A stretch of 64,000 nt of DNA, taken from NCBI GenBank assembly GCA_023935145.1, contig CM043702.1, forward strand, positions 79,918,320-79,982,319. The letters run 5' to 3'. Within the stretch, counting starts at the first letter, position 1. The number at the start of each line of letters is the position of its first letter. Positions 24,255-35,002 of the stretch are shown here, one piece after another. Source of the stretch: Bretschneidera sinensis (Eukaryota; Streptophyta; Magnoliopsida; Brassicales; Akaniaceae). A program made the translations under genes and the position numbers. Below the pieces are notes generated by a model. It saw only the letters and a list, made by a program, of their open reading frames with translations. It searched no databases and had not been told where the DNA came from.

Positions 24255-24742
24255 TGGTATCAGAGCTTCAGGTCTTGGTTTCATGCTCTTGGGATGCCTT
24301 TTATCATTTAATATTTTATCTAGTTCGTTTCCCTTTTAGATATTTAAACTTTCTTTCATTTTGGTTTCACGTTGAAAGCCTTTAATCTTTTGTCTATTGC
24401 ACGTGAGGTGGCATGTTAAAGTATAAAGGATTAATTGGGTTCTTTCCTATCAACTTAAGCTTTTGGGATAATTAGTAACTCAATTATTTCTTAATATGGT
24501 ACAAGAGCTCAAAGTCTTAGTTTTTCAGTCCTGGGGATGCCCCTTTTAATTTAATATTTGATCCAATTTGTTTCTCCTTTAGATATTTGAACTTTATTTC
24601 ATTTAGGTTTCACATACAAAGCCTTTAATTCTTTAGTCGGCTTGCACGTGAAGCGGAGTGTTAATGTATAAAGGATCAATTTGGCCTTCTTCCTATCAAT
24701 TTAGGCTTTTGCAATAATTGGTAACTCAATTATTTCTTAATA
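24255..24742 (+). mobile_element. Tandem TRIM-like array with 83-84-bp LTRs, unit A copy
   Basis: The order is PBS TGGTATCAGAGC (24255-24266), a 147-bp internal part, a short LTR (24414-24496), a decayed PBS (TGGTACAAGAGC, 24497-24508), a second internal part, and a second LTR (24659-24742). Both LTRs start TGTTAA and end TTAATA, and the second is preceded by a purine tract (AAGCGGAG). The internal parts resemble each other. LTRs this short are at the extreme low end for LTR retrotransposons. The array is fused directly to the copia relic. Confidence 0.65.
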
Positions 24743-25227
24743 ATGCTTATGCTCTTGGCTCCTCATAAATAGCTGGAGGAAGCAAGATGTTAGTTGTTAG
24801 ATGATTCTTCGATTAAAGGATTCCTTGAATGTTATTCTCCCTCATTTTTATTTGGGAGTTTTTCATGAATGGAAACAATATTTGTGGAGTTCAAGATGGA
24901 CTCGAAGTGAAAGGTTATTTTTATTGACGATACAAGAGAGTGTTTGTGGATCAATGGCTCTATACAATGATTTAGTCAATCAACTTGATGGTTATCAATA
25001 AGAAATATGTGATATTGTTCAAATTTATAATCTCATATCCAATAAATTATAGTACTATGAAATTCTACTATTCTTTAATTTCTCCTACTTTTTCGTGTAG
25101 TGTATTTCCATTGATAGCGAGGTTTGATTAAGAAAACCTAATGAAGAATGTTCCTATGAAAGACCAAGCTTTCCATAGGTGATGAAGTTCTAACCTTTTA
25201 TACATCATTGTGAGGCATCTATGCCTT
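24743..25227. other. Unit A spacer without a recognisable gene
   Basis: The stretch is paralogous to 46795-47350 and has a 66-codon ORF (24801-25001) without a recognised domain. In unit B the matching stretch is interrupted by stops, so the ORF is probably accidental. Confidence 0.5.
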
Positions 25228-25438
25228 ACTTGAAAGTGAGTTATCCATGCCTCACCACTACATTTACAAGTTAAACAATACATTTTACATTCGGTGGTAA
25301 ACTAATACACATGATGGTAAAAAAAGGAATACCATCGAATGTATAGGCTTTACCTCCAAATGTAAGGTTTTTTTATTATCAAATGTATTATTATACGAGA
25401 AAATATAGTAGTGAGGCATGGTTGCTTAACTTTTGAGT
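25228..25438. mobile_element. MITE-like inverted repeat, unit A copy
   Basis: The left arm (25228-25265) and right arm (25401-25438) are imperfect inverted repeats built around CCATGCCTCAC-CACTAC and GTAGTGAGGCATGG. Within the arms CACTAC/GTAGTG resembles CACTA-type termini. Smaller nested inverted repeats around ACATTCGGTGGTAAA and TTACCTCCAAATGTAA fill the loop. There is no coding capacity. A clean TSD was not identified, so the superfamily is uncertain. Confidence 0.55.
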
Positions 25439-25655
25439 GAATAATCATAGTATGCACCAAAAATAAATGAAAGAAAAAGTGAAAGTTTGACTTGATCAAT
25501 ATAGAAAACTTTTTTATAAAGGCAATTTAGTTTTTTTTTCCTACTAAGATTTAGCATATGTTGTCAAGTCAAAGGAATATTTTTTTAAAAAAAAAAACTC
25601 AATTTTGCCAATATTATTTTGAAAATATAGAAAACAAAGAATTGTTGTTTCAAAT

Positions 25656-27546
25656 TTTTGGAATTTTACCTCTAAAATCCAAGTACTAATATTTTAGGCA
25701 AAAACACAACCATACAATTAAATAGGCAAATAAAATAAAGAGTAAGAACACCAAGAGTTAATGTGGTTTGACAACCTCTTTGCCTACACCCACCAACAAA
25801 CCAACTACTTTATTAATCTTCAATTACAACTTTAGGAAAGGCAAAGTAGTCAAACTCTCACCGCAAAGTCCCAATACAACAAAAGCTCTTAACCTAGTTC
25901 TAGTTGTAAGTGCCCTTTCTACTTGACAACCCAAAACTCTAATACCCACAAAGTTCTCATACTAGCTCTAGTAGTAAACCCTTCTAGTTTATAACGTATA
26001 TGGTAATTATAAGCATGCCTCAAATCTTCTTAGGACCCCTCTTATATAGAGGATATTTTTCTAAAACTAATAGGTAAAGAACAACAACAAAGAAAACAAC
26101 TTCTACTACTATTAGGACAAACAATATCCAATAGGAAACTACTACCAATCCTATTAGAACAAATAATTATAATATACAAAATTCACTTTTCCTAAACCAA
26201 TTAAAATTCTTTCTTGTGGGAAACTGAGCCAAAAATCCTAACAAATGTCCACCTTGGCTCAAATTCTCCATCTTATCATCAAATTTGACTTTCTTCTTTG
26301 GTTGGTGTGATCCTTCCTTTTGATCTTCCCAGTTCATCCGCTTACTCTTCAAAGCAACCATCCTCTTATTCAATAAATACAAGATTTCTTTGTTCACAGT
26401 ATCTATCATCACTACCTTTGAAGCATCAAGAACTTACATCACATCATCCTCGTTAGCTTTTCAATTAGCACTCTACTTTGTTTTACTCAACTCATCCAAC
26501 TCCTTCATCGTGGCCTTATTTTGTAGTTGTGTGTCTCCCTCTTCCTCGTTGTAGATGAACTCCTTATTTGCAAAATCTAGAGAGTTGGATCTTGATCTTT
26601 CCTCCACCTTATATGAAGTGTTCCACTCACTCACTCTGTCTAGCTCTTTTCTTCATATAATAACGAACAATTGTTCAACCTCGAACACACTTGACCTCTT
26701 CAAATTATCTCTCTGTAGAGGTACTACAGGAACCTCTACATCCATCCAAACTTCCTTGCCACCATTAATGTTGTGACTTCTTCTTCTGGTTGCAAATACT
26801 TAGTCTCTCTCAACATACTACTAAAAAAATTAGTGATAATGGAATTGGAAAGGCTAATATCATCATACCTTCTTCCATCTTCAATTCATCAAATAACTCA
26901 ATATTAATTATGCCTATTTTTTTCTATTTTTTCCATTGGAACCACAACTCTGATACTACTTGTTGGGATTTTACCTCTAAAATCCGAGTACTCAAATTTT
27001 AGGGAAAAACATAACTATACAATTAAATAGGGAAATAAAATAAAGAGTAAGAACACCAGGAGTTAATGTGGTTAGACAACCTCTTTGCCTACATCCACCA
27101 ACAAAGCAACAACTTTATTAATCTTCAATTACAACTTTAAGAAAGACAAATTTATCAAAATCTCACCCCAAAGTCCCAATACAACAAAAGCACTTAAGTA
27201 GTTCTAGTTGTAAGTGCTCTCTCTACTTGACAACCCAAAATCCCAATATACCTAAAGTTCTCATACTAGCTCTAGTAGTAAATCCTTCTGGCTTATAGCG
27301 TATATTGTAATTATGAGTGTGCCTCAAATCTTCTCTAGGACCCCCTTGTATAGAGGATATTTTTCTAATAATAATAGGTAAAGAACAACAACAAAGAAAA
27401 CAACTTCTATTACAATTAGGACAAGCAATATCCAATAGGAAACTACTACCATTCCTATTAGAACAAACAACTATAAAATAAGAAACCACTTTTTCCAAAC
27501 CAATTAGAAATCTTTCTTGTGGGGAATTGAGCCAAAAATACTAACA
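25656..27546 (-). mobile_element. Non-autonomous copia mini-element, 1.9 kb
   Basis: LTRs of 588 bp (25656-26243) and 586 bp (26961-27546) flank a 717-bp interior. On the minus strand a PBS (GTAGTATCAGAGTT, a decayed iMet site) follows the right LTR, and a purine tract (GCCAAGGTGGACATT) precedes the left LTR, fixing the orientation. TSDs are CAAAT (25651-25655) and CAAAC (27547-27551). Unit B has the uninterrupted site near 47765. The interior codes no pol. A minus ORF at 26167-26412 (MNWEDQKEGSHQPKKKVKFD) is basic and gag-like but unassigned, and it runs into the LTR. Confidence 0.85.
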
Positions 27547-28366
27547 CAAACTACGTTAAGAATAAGTAAATTGCTTCTTATTGATACTTGGTCGCAATTT
27601 ATAACAACATTCTAACTGACCTGGCAATTTTAATAACCAAAACCTGACATATGATTATGCTCAACAACACTTTTAGTTCAATGGTTGTTCATCTCTCATG
27701 TAAAAGTAATGTTTCAATTTCAATTCAGGTTTCTCTTAGGTAATTCACTATTTATTTTAATCACTCCCTCGATCCAATTTTATTTTTGTCATGTTTTTTT
27801 AATTTAGAATGCACCAACATATTTGCCACCTTAATTATCCAAAGTCAAAATCTATTTAAACCTAGTAGATGTTCCATTGATGAGGATACATTCTTATCAG
27901 ACCGTTCTAAGGTCCGAAATACTATTTTTTTCAAAAAGGTTATCTTGAAATTCATTTTTTTTGAACCGTTTCATTCATTCCTTGATATAGTCGGAGATGG
28001 GTATCATAATTATGGCTCCAAGTAAAAGTCATTAGGAGGAGTTGAAGAAGCAGGGTTAGATGATACGATTCCCTATAATTCTTCAAGCTATGAAATTGTG
28101 ATTTAATCTGAATCAAATAGGGAAGAAGTGGATTGGCTTAATTAGAATGCTTTTGGCGATCTACATTCGATTAAGGATGTAGTTATTCTTAAAGCAACCA
28201 TGGCTAAAGAATATACAAATGAATTTTATTTTTTTCTAATTAGAGGATGAAAATCCTTCTTTTTTTAGTAGTTAAGAGGTGATTTTAGAAGTTTGAAGGA
28301 GAATAGAAGTTGTTTGATTAATGGTTATCCAATGAAAGTCCTTGTTGGTCAAATGATCAAAGCAAT

Positions 28367-29229
28367 TGTTGGGAAACCACCTTGGATGATGCCCATGAGG
28401 TGATCTTCCAAACACCCAAGTCTAGAGTGACTTGTATAAAGAAAAGAGACAGCAACCAATCAAAGCAAGAAAGAAAAGAACACAAGAAATTTGTTAACGA
28501 GGTTCGGCAATATGCCTACGTCCCCGTGAGCTCCTCCGAACTCTCTGCACTATCTTATCAATGGAGTTCTTTACAATTAGTAACACCCTTCTAAGAACTC
28601 GCAGGTTCTTAAAGAACAAAAGAAGAAGAAGAAAAAGAAAGTGATAAGAACTAACCCTGGAATTTTCCCAAGAAAATTCCCCTTACAAGCCCTTGAATCC
28701 CTTTCTATTCTTCTCTCTCTTTCTAAACAACCAGCCTCTCTACATAATCTCTCTTGAGTTTAGTGTCTTTGTATTCTCACAATTGATCTCAATTCTAATC
28801 ATAAGTTTCACAAGTTATGTTATATTCTCTTTGAAGCTAGGTGACCTTTTATAAAGTGCACCAGCTTCTTGACCACTCTTGAGAGTCAATCTCCACCCTT
28901 AGATCTTGATCCTAAGTAAAGTTGTACATTTTGGACATGCCCCACGCACCTTTCAAAAGGCTTAACAAAATAGCATTAGTGTGCCTTCAGGTCGCGGCCT
29001 AGAACAGGGCATGCCGCGGCCTAGAGTGTGCTGAAATTCTCCAAAAGTGCAACCATTCTGGGTGTAGTGGCCTGGGGGAGGCTGAGCCGCTGTGCATACC
29101 TCTTCTAGCACTTCTCCTTACTAGACGTCGCACCATGGAATGAGTTAGGCCGCGATGCACACTGGTGTGCAGTGATGCTGATTTTTCCTCCTTCCTTGCA
29201 ACCTTTTAATGCTAAAACAAATACCAACA
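28367..29229 (-). mobile_element. Solo LTR of a Tork-like copia family
   Basis: The 863-bp sequence starts TGTTGGG, ends CCAACA and is flanked by a perfect TSD GCAAT (28362-28366 and 29230-29234). Unit B has the empty site (AAAGCGATGAACAATTC near 48508), which proves the insertion. Its first 170 bp match the Tork-like LTRs at 11534 and 16284 with moderate divergence, and the middle differs. No internal domain remains, so it arose by LTR-LTR recombination. Orientation is taken from the shared motif at 28498-28525. Confidence 0.88.
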
Positions 29230-29992
29230 GCAATGAACAATTCATTTGGATTCAATGTGAAAGTGTTCAACTTCAAGCTTGGCACATCATTTTTTTAGGT
29301 GTTTGGTTAAGATTGGGGTCTATATATGTCATAAGAATGCATTTTTCAAGAGTAGATTAGAAGTGAAAATTTTTTTAGCATCTTGTAGGACTCCAAATGA
29401 TATTCCAACATCAGTCTCTGTAAAGTTGGTGGTGAGATATATGTTGTAAAGATCAGTGTAGATCCATTAAAGAATAATTCCCATTTTGCACTTCTTAATG
29501 ATCCTTCCAGATTAAACTCATCATATTTTGTTATAGCCCACGATGCTACTCATTCAAGTTCAAGATCTTTTAATGTTGATATAAGGGATGTAGATGAGGT
29601 TGGTAATATGAGACTGAAAACATTAACAGGAGCTTTGGTTCAACAAACAAGCTTTCTTCTCAAGCTTAGTGTAATATAATTCTAAATTGGTTGCAATAAA
29701 CTTTTTTTCTAGTGAAGAAGGGGAAGTTAGGCATCAAAAAAGGTTAGTTATCAATGGTAGGGGATGGTGGTGCATCAAATTTTGTATTTCGATACTACCT
29801 CGCATTACAAATTAATTCAAGGACAAAGGTTCATAAAGGTTTAGGGAATGACAATTTTTATTCTTGTTCAAAGGTGGTCAAATACACTTTGATTGTGGTA
29901 AAGGACATGTGGGTGCCCAATTTCAAACAACTGACAATTTTGAAAAGCATGAAACTCATTGAAAGGTTGGGAGTTACATTAATTCAAATAGT

Positions 29993-30562
29993 TTGGAGGG
30001 AGTCAGATCAGTTTGGGAAGATATTCAGACAATTAAAGACATGTTTTGGGCTTTGAACAAATATAGCCTCATTTATTCTTCTTATGGGATTAGATTTAAT
30101 TCAAAATCTTTGTTGAATGAGATGGGAGAAATCCTATTGGCAGTAGGGTTATATAAAGGGAATCCTATGGTAGGTTACTTTGGTATCCCTCTTTTTAGTA
30201 CGCATTTAATTTCTTCTAGCTCTATTGGTATGGTCGGTGAGAATAATAAAGTTATTGCAGGATATGTTGGTATAATTCCCACTTTGGCTTATGATGGGTA
30301 TTCACAGATTTTTTCATTGAAAGTGGTTGTGAGAAGCTTTAGTTTAGAGGCAAAATCTAAGATTTATTCAATTGTAGCATATTTTATTCTTTATAGAATA
30401 AAGCACAAACGTCGTAGGGGAAAAATAAAAACTGATGCTCATCCTTTTGATGCTAAATTGTTGTCCATAAGAAAGAAGAAGAAACATAAATGGTTTTCTA
30501 AGAAATGGGAAATAGAAAATGATGTTTCTTTAGGAGGCCATAGGAAGAGAGTTTCAAGTTAG
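29993..30562 (+). pseudogene. Unrecognised 189-codon ORF, unit A copy
   Basis: The ORF is open for 189 codons. It ends in a strongly basic segment with DAHPFDAKLLSIRKKKKHKW followed by FSKKW and GGHRKRVSS. The paralogue at 49253-49873 keeps the same C-terminal 150 residues but uses another frame at the N-terminus, because a 2-bp difference lies near 'GACATGTTTTGGG'. I do not recognise a domain. It may be a nucleic-acid-binding ORF1 of an old LINE-like element. The ATG used here is not conserved in the same frame between copies, so the real start is unknown. Confidence 0.35.
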
Positions 30563-30975
30563 TAGAATGGCAAGGCTTTGTTATTGGTAGTAAGTTTAGT
30601 TGTGATATTCATGTGCCTGATGGTGTTCAACAAAATTTAAAACTGTAAATTGTGTTATGAACGATAAAATTTGGAATAAGGCAATTTATACGTGGGAATT
30701 TGGCAAAAAAATGAGTTATACTTTTTTATTGTGATGTGTAGGTTCTTATTGATGAGTTTTATTGAATGGACAAGAGGGATATCAATCAATCTAAATTAAT
30801 TTTCTGTTGGTTTGGGATTGCTCTGGCTTTAGTGAAGTGATTGTATTTGATGACCTAGGTCTGGTATCGTTTCAAGTCTTTGTGTTTACTGGTCATTTTA
30901 GTTTTTAGTTTTGATTTTAAGTTTGCCATTGTTGGTCATTGCTTTCTTCTTGGGCAAATGGTTTTGAATATTTTA

Positions 30976-31591
30976 GGTTATGGTTTGGAGCACTTCATAT
31001 AGCAAAAGATCACACGAACATGAGCTTGATATACACGGATGGGCGCTAATATGACTCAAAAGCTTAAGCTCACATGAGTCTTCGACCCATACCTTATATA
31101 TAACCCCCTCTTATTTTTTATTTCTTTATGATATGGGATAACTTGCATGTGGATATCCTAATAAATCTCCCCCTCATGAATGAGTTATATACCAAACTCA
31201 CCCTTGAATAGAACCACCGATCATGTGATCAACAAGAGAAACCAAACCAAACTCAACTATAAGGAAACCAAATAAAGCCATGGGAATCCTCACAGGTCAG
31301 ACAACCATGGACACACAAACGTTTCTCATTCAGACTCAACCACGTGGCAACATCATGGGAGTAACACGATCGTGACCAATTCGAACCAGGCTCTAATACC
31401 AATGGTTAAGGTTTGGAGTACTTAACACGGCGGAATATCACATAAACATGGGCTTATATACATGGATGAGCACCAACATGACTCAAAAACTTAAGCTCAT
31501 CATGAGTCTCGAATCCAAACCATATCTATAACATACTCTAATTTTTTATTTCTTTCTCATACAGGAAAACTCAAATGTGGATATCCTAACA
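30976..31591 (-). mobile_element. TRIM2, 616-bp miniature LTR element, complete copy
   Basis: LTRs of 188 bp (30976-31163) and 189 bp (31403-31591) flank a 239-bp interior. On the minus strand a PBS (TGGTATTAGAGC) follows the right LTR, and a purine tract (GAGGGGGAGATT) precedes the left one. The TSD is TTTTG on the right (31592-31596) and TTTTA on the left (30971-30975); unit B keeps TTTTG on its left. A TATA-like stretch (TTATATATAAGG, minus strand) lies near 31093. There is no coding capacity. It predates the duplication, because unit B carries the same insertion. Confidence 0.88.
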
Positions 31592-31955
31592 TTTTGCTAG
31601 TTATATTGTTCCTTTCTTTCTAAATCTCATGTGTTTGTTTGAATGTCTTAGCAGTGTTGCTTTTGTTTCTTGCTCTAGGTTTGGCTTTGTTAGACGAGTT
31701 TCTAGTTTGTTGTTGGTTTTATCTATTTTTTTTATCTTCATTTATCAATAATAATATTCTCTTTCTTGTTCAAAAAAATAACACCATGTTTAAAGTTGTC
31801 AAAACAATGTTTTGAAATTTAATAGCTTTCAAATCTAACAAAGAATACATAATCAGAAAAAAAAAAATATAATATGCCTTGAAAACAAATATATTATATT
31901 CAATACTTTTCTTAACTTAAGCTAATTAATTAGTTAAATTCTTAAGAATGCATAA
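31592..31955 (+). other. LINE-like 3' tail and spacer
   Basis: The T/G-rich text ending in TTTATCAATAATAATATTC, then TCTTTCTTGTTC and an A-run (about 31740-31780) looks like the 3' end of plant L1-type LINEs. TRIM2 has inserted at its left edge. The rest, up to the TSD CATAA at 31951-31955, is plain AT-rich DNA. Confidence 0.4.
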
Positions 31956-33144
31956 TGTAGACTGAGGTTTCAACCCAAGAGGGAGGTGAATTGGGTTTTT
32001 AAAACTTTCGCGGAATAAACTCAAGTTTATAAAAATATATATGCAACAAGCAATTAAACAAGTAATGTGTTGTAAATAAAGAGTTTAACGAGTAGAGAAT
32101 GCAAACTTAGATTATAGTGGTTCGGCAATATTGGATTCGTTCCGACCCTACGTCCACTCTCTTCACAAAACCTCCCTGAAGTAATCCACTAAGAAACTTA
32201 GTTGCACAACTTCACCGATGTTCTACAAACCTTACAATCCCTTCCTCTTGGAAGCTATCCCCTTCCTCTCAGAAGTAATCCCCTTCCTTTCCGAAGTAAT
32301 CCCTTTACAAAAGATGCTGTAAAGTAAATGGTAGAGAGGCAGCAAATGAAAGCTTATACAACTCAACAATGTCTCTCTTTCAAAGTAAAGCTTGAAGAAT
32401 GGCTCAGTAAGAATATTTCGAAGATTTTTGTGTTTCAAAGAGTAAATGACTTGATCGTGTGTGTTCTTCTCTTTTGAATATCTCCAGCTCTCTTTGAATG
32501 CTTAATAGAGTAGGTTTATATAGCCATCAAATAATATGGCTGTTGGGACTTTAATTTGAAAAGATTATGCTTTTAAAAGTTCAGATTTCGTGTCCAACGG
32601 TCATATTTTTTAACTTCCAGTCGACTGGGTCAATATACCAGTCGACTAGGTCCTCTTAAAAATTCTCATTTTTAAAGTTTTTGGAGTACCAGTCGACTGG
32701 GTTATTCTTACTAGTCTACTGGGGACTGTCTGTCCAATTTACCAGTCGACTAGTATGTCTTACCCAGTCGACTAGGGACTTACTGTCCCATATACCAGTC
32801 GACTGGTATATGTACCCAGTCGACTGGGTTGTCTTCCAACCTAGTTTTTCTGTGCTAAAACTAAGTTTTAACTTAAAAACGTTTGATCAAAAGGTTATGT
32901 TTAAAAATATTTTGTGTACGAGCCATTGAACAAGCTATTACAATTTACAAGTGAGACTTACATTGATTTTAAAACCTTAGACCTATACTAGTTCTTCAGT
33001 CTTCACTTGAAAGATTGATTCGGTTTAAGTTCTTGCACCTTGATCCTTAGTTGAATGCTTTTGTTACTTACTACACTTAGATTGAACTGTTAGTATAATA
33101 ACAGTTATTTTTTTCATCATTAAAATACAGGTGAGGGGTCAACA
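31956..33144 (-). repeat. 3' LTR of the first Sirevirus-like element
   Basis: On the minus strand the LTR begins TGTTGACCCC and ends TCTACA. Eight palindromic motifs (CCAGTCGACTGG and variants) occupy 32617-32829. About 95 bp downstream in the element's direction a TATA box (CTATATAAACC) lies at 32513-32523. A 20-bp repeat, CCTTCCTnTnGGAAGTAATC-like, is present in three units near 32238-32302; the 5' LTR has two. A motif with GTGGACGTAGGG and CCGAACCAC lies at 32118-32155. Confidence 0.9.
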
Positions 33145-33819
33145 ATCTCCCCCTTTTTATGATGACAAAACTAATAATGTGAAAACGGTTTAAAAAACTA
33201 AGTGTTTGGTTTTTCAGAAAAAAACAGACAGAGTTTCCTCTGTTTTTCGACTAAAACCACCCTGTAAACAAGCAAACATAGTTTATATTTTTATTTCAAC
33301 CAATCAATAACAACTCAACCAATCAAATGAATCATTTTCAATATTCTTTGGAGCAGTGCTCCCCCTAAATCTATGCATTGGTTTCTGTTTACTTAGTTTT
33401 AGTCGTTTTCTCATTTTTCTCCCCCGTTTTGACAACAGCAACCAAAGGGGTTATAAACTAAAAAAATAAACTATCTAGCTACCAAAGTCATTTAGAGTAT
33501 GCTTAAACAAACTTATATGCAAAAATTTGGCTTCATTCGGAGTTCGGAAGCGTTCCCGGGAAGAACCAGAAGTTTTCATACAAGCATAACCAGTTTCAGA
33601 GCATATTCTTGAATAAAAGCAGTTAGAAACTATGCAACCATATCATAAATAAAGTTAATAGATGCATGAAATATGTCTAATAAAAAAGCATCATCATATA
33701 TAGAAAGTCAATACATGAACGGGCTTCAAAAAGCCATACCATCATATACGTAGGTATGTCTGTGCTACATGCTAAGAGCTAGAAACTACTATATACATCA
33801 AAATATTAAAGAAAATGAC
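33145..33819 (-). other. 3' non-coding region with three purine motifs
   Basis: On the minus strand three G-rich purine tracts occur: CAAAACGGGGGAGAAAAATG near 33415-33433, TTTAGGGGGAGC at 33350-33378, and the terminal polypurine tract AAAAAGGGGGAGATT at 33145-33160 beside the LTR. The middle one forms part of a 29-nt motif ending in a GGAGC/GCTCC hairpin. The second Sirevirus-like element keeps it at 58105-58133. There is no ORF in this stretch. Confidence 0.75.
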
Positions 33820-35002
33820 TCAAGTAGTGGGAGAGTCCGAGCTGTCGTGAATGAGATCCCATATCTCAGCTAATGAACTCTCTATATGCTCTCTGTGTAG
33901 CTCGAAGTCGTCCCGTAGATGCTCGATGGAGGAGCTCAATCTCTGGTACTCTGACTGCATGGTCTGAAACCCTGATTGCATGGTCATCTGGATGCTCGTG
34001 ATAGCCTGTAGTAAGTCGCCATACCCAACCTGACCAGTACTCAAGTCACCAACGGGAGGTGCTTGGGTATTCGTGTCCATATCAGTAGTATCAGCAGCAG
34101 CTCCCTCATCATCACTGCTCTCATCCTCCCGGATCCGAATGTGCTTCTCGGCCTTTGAATAGATGAAGCTGTCACGAACCGTACATCCCATCTTCTTCAA
34201 TAATGAGATGTTGATGATGTCTGTCGGTCTGATATCCTGAGCCTCGGAGGCAGGAAGAGGCACCCGGAAGTGCTGGAGTATGAGTGTAATGAGCACCCCG
34301 TAAGGTAGACACCCGGAGTCACTCACTTCGCCGTTAATCATGTTGGTGAACAGCAGGGGATATATATTGAAGTGGGGCCCTGTTTTAAGGCACCAAATCA
34401 ATACTGTATCTATCTTAGATAGATACCCCCGACTCCCGAGTCTCGGGTGGATGGTCCAACTACTATTAAGTTGAACAATTTTGAGTCCAGGGGCATCTCA
34501 CTACATGTGTGAAATGTAGTGGGTCTGTACACATAGTTAGGGTCGCCCTGGCTATCTGACAGGCCGCCTTGATATCAAAATTGTCTGGCCATCCGTCCAG
34601 ACTCCATTGGATCCCTCCTACAGGGATCCTCAGTATGCTCATGAGGAGGTCAGTGTTGACCTCAAACTCGACACCCTGGACACTGGTTCTGAATCTCAAA
34701 GCCAGTGGACTGGGTTTCACCAAGTTCGTATAGAACTGGTGAATCAGTCTCGGGTAGTATTTTTCATGCACTCTGACCAGTGGGGTCAGGTGTATCGCCT
34801 CAAAGGCTGGCAAAATATCAAAGTTTCCATAACGAATAGAGTCAAAATTGACAACTTTACCCGTCATAATCTTCTTGTGGCGTGTAATCGAGTCATACCT
34901 TGCTTTGGCTGCAGGGTTGGAAAACAGAGCCTCATCAAGCTCTATTATGGGCATTTTACTTGATGAGCCCGCCACACCCTTCCCCCGTGTATTTGGATCC
35001 AT
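33820..35002 (-). pseudogene. Extra ORF behind pol, putative plant transposon protein type
   Basis: Two blocks in different frames, 34466-35002 (178 codons) and 33820-34401 (193 codons), abut with a small indel and stops near 34465-34490. They read as one ancestral protein of about 390 residues. Block one starts MDPNTRGKGVAGSSSKM and contains FDILPAFEAIHLTPLVRVHE, then a YYPRLIHQFYTNL stretch. Block two has IWCLKTGPHFN, LPYGVLITLILQHFRVP, an acidic segment (REDESSDDEGAA) and a C-terminal predicted coiled coil (about the last 70 residues). This layout matches, from memory, the 'putative plant transposon protein' domain seen in many plant retroelements. No signal peptide or membrane segment is visible, so an envelope role is not supported. 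A leader and TATA box lie upstream. Confidence 0.65.

Larger units (their letters stand above)
27547..30975 (+). other. LINE-like or unassigned relic, unit A copy
   Basis: This region is paralogous to 47766-50288 and is interrupted by a solo LTR at 28367-29229. At its left side, around 27766-27790, ACTCCCTCGATCCAATTTTA resembles a Stowaway MITE end, without a partner. The plus strand then shows broken protein-like text (for example NNSHFALLNDPSRLNSSYFV near 29483) and one long ORF (29993-30562). I infer a LINE origin only from the terminal 3' tail at 31592-31795. No endonuclease or RT was found. Confidence 0.35.
5915..31795. repeat. Duplication unit A (paralogue of 42405-50630)
   Basis: Segments 5915-7140, 22636-25655, 27547-28366 and 29235-31163 align in order with 42405-43664, 44836-47765, 47810-48513 and 48514-50630. 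Shared landmarks are a minus-strand protein-like fragment, a dead copia RT/RNase H, an 84-bp LTR array, a MITE-like inverted repeat, a LINE-like ORF and a 616-bp TRIM. Unit A has been expanded by three insertions that are absent from unit B: the gypsy element at 7141, the mini-element at 25656 and the solo LTR at 28367. Borders are approximate because I judged the alignments by eye. Confidence 0.8.

Noticed and set aside
30976..31591. Cassandra-type TRIM with a 5S rRNA-derived LTR
   Set aside because: No 5S box A or box C-like sequence was found in the LTRs.
33820..35002. Envelope-like gene
   Set aside because: No signal peptide, no transmembrane segment and no cysteine or glycosylation pattern; the sequence fits a plant transposon-protein domain with a coiled coil better.
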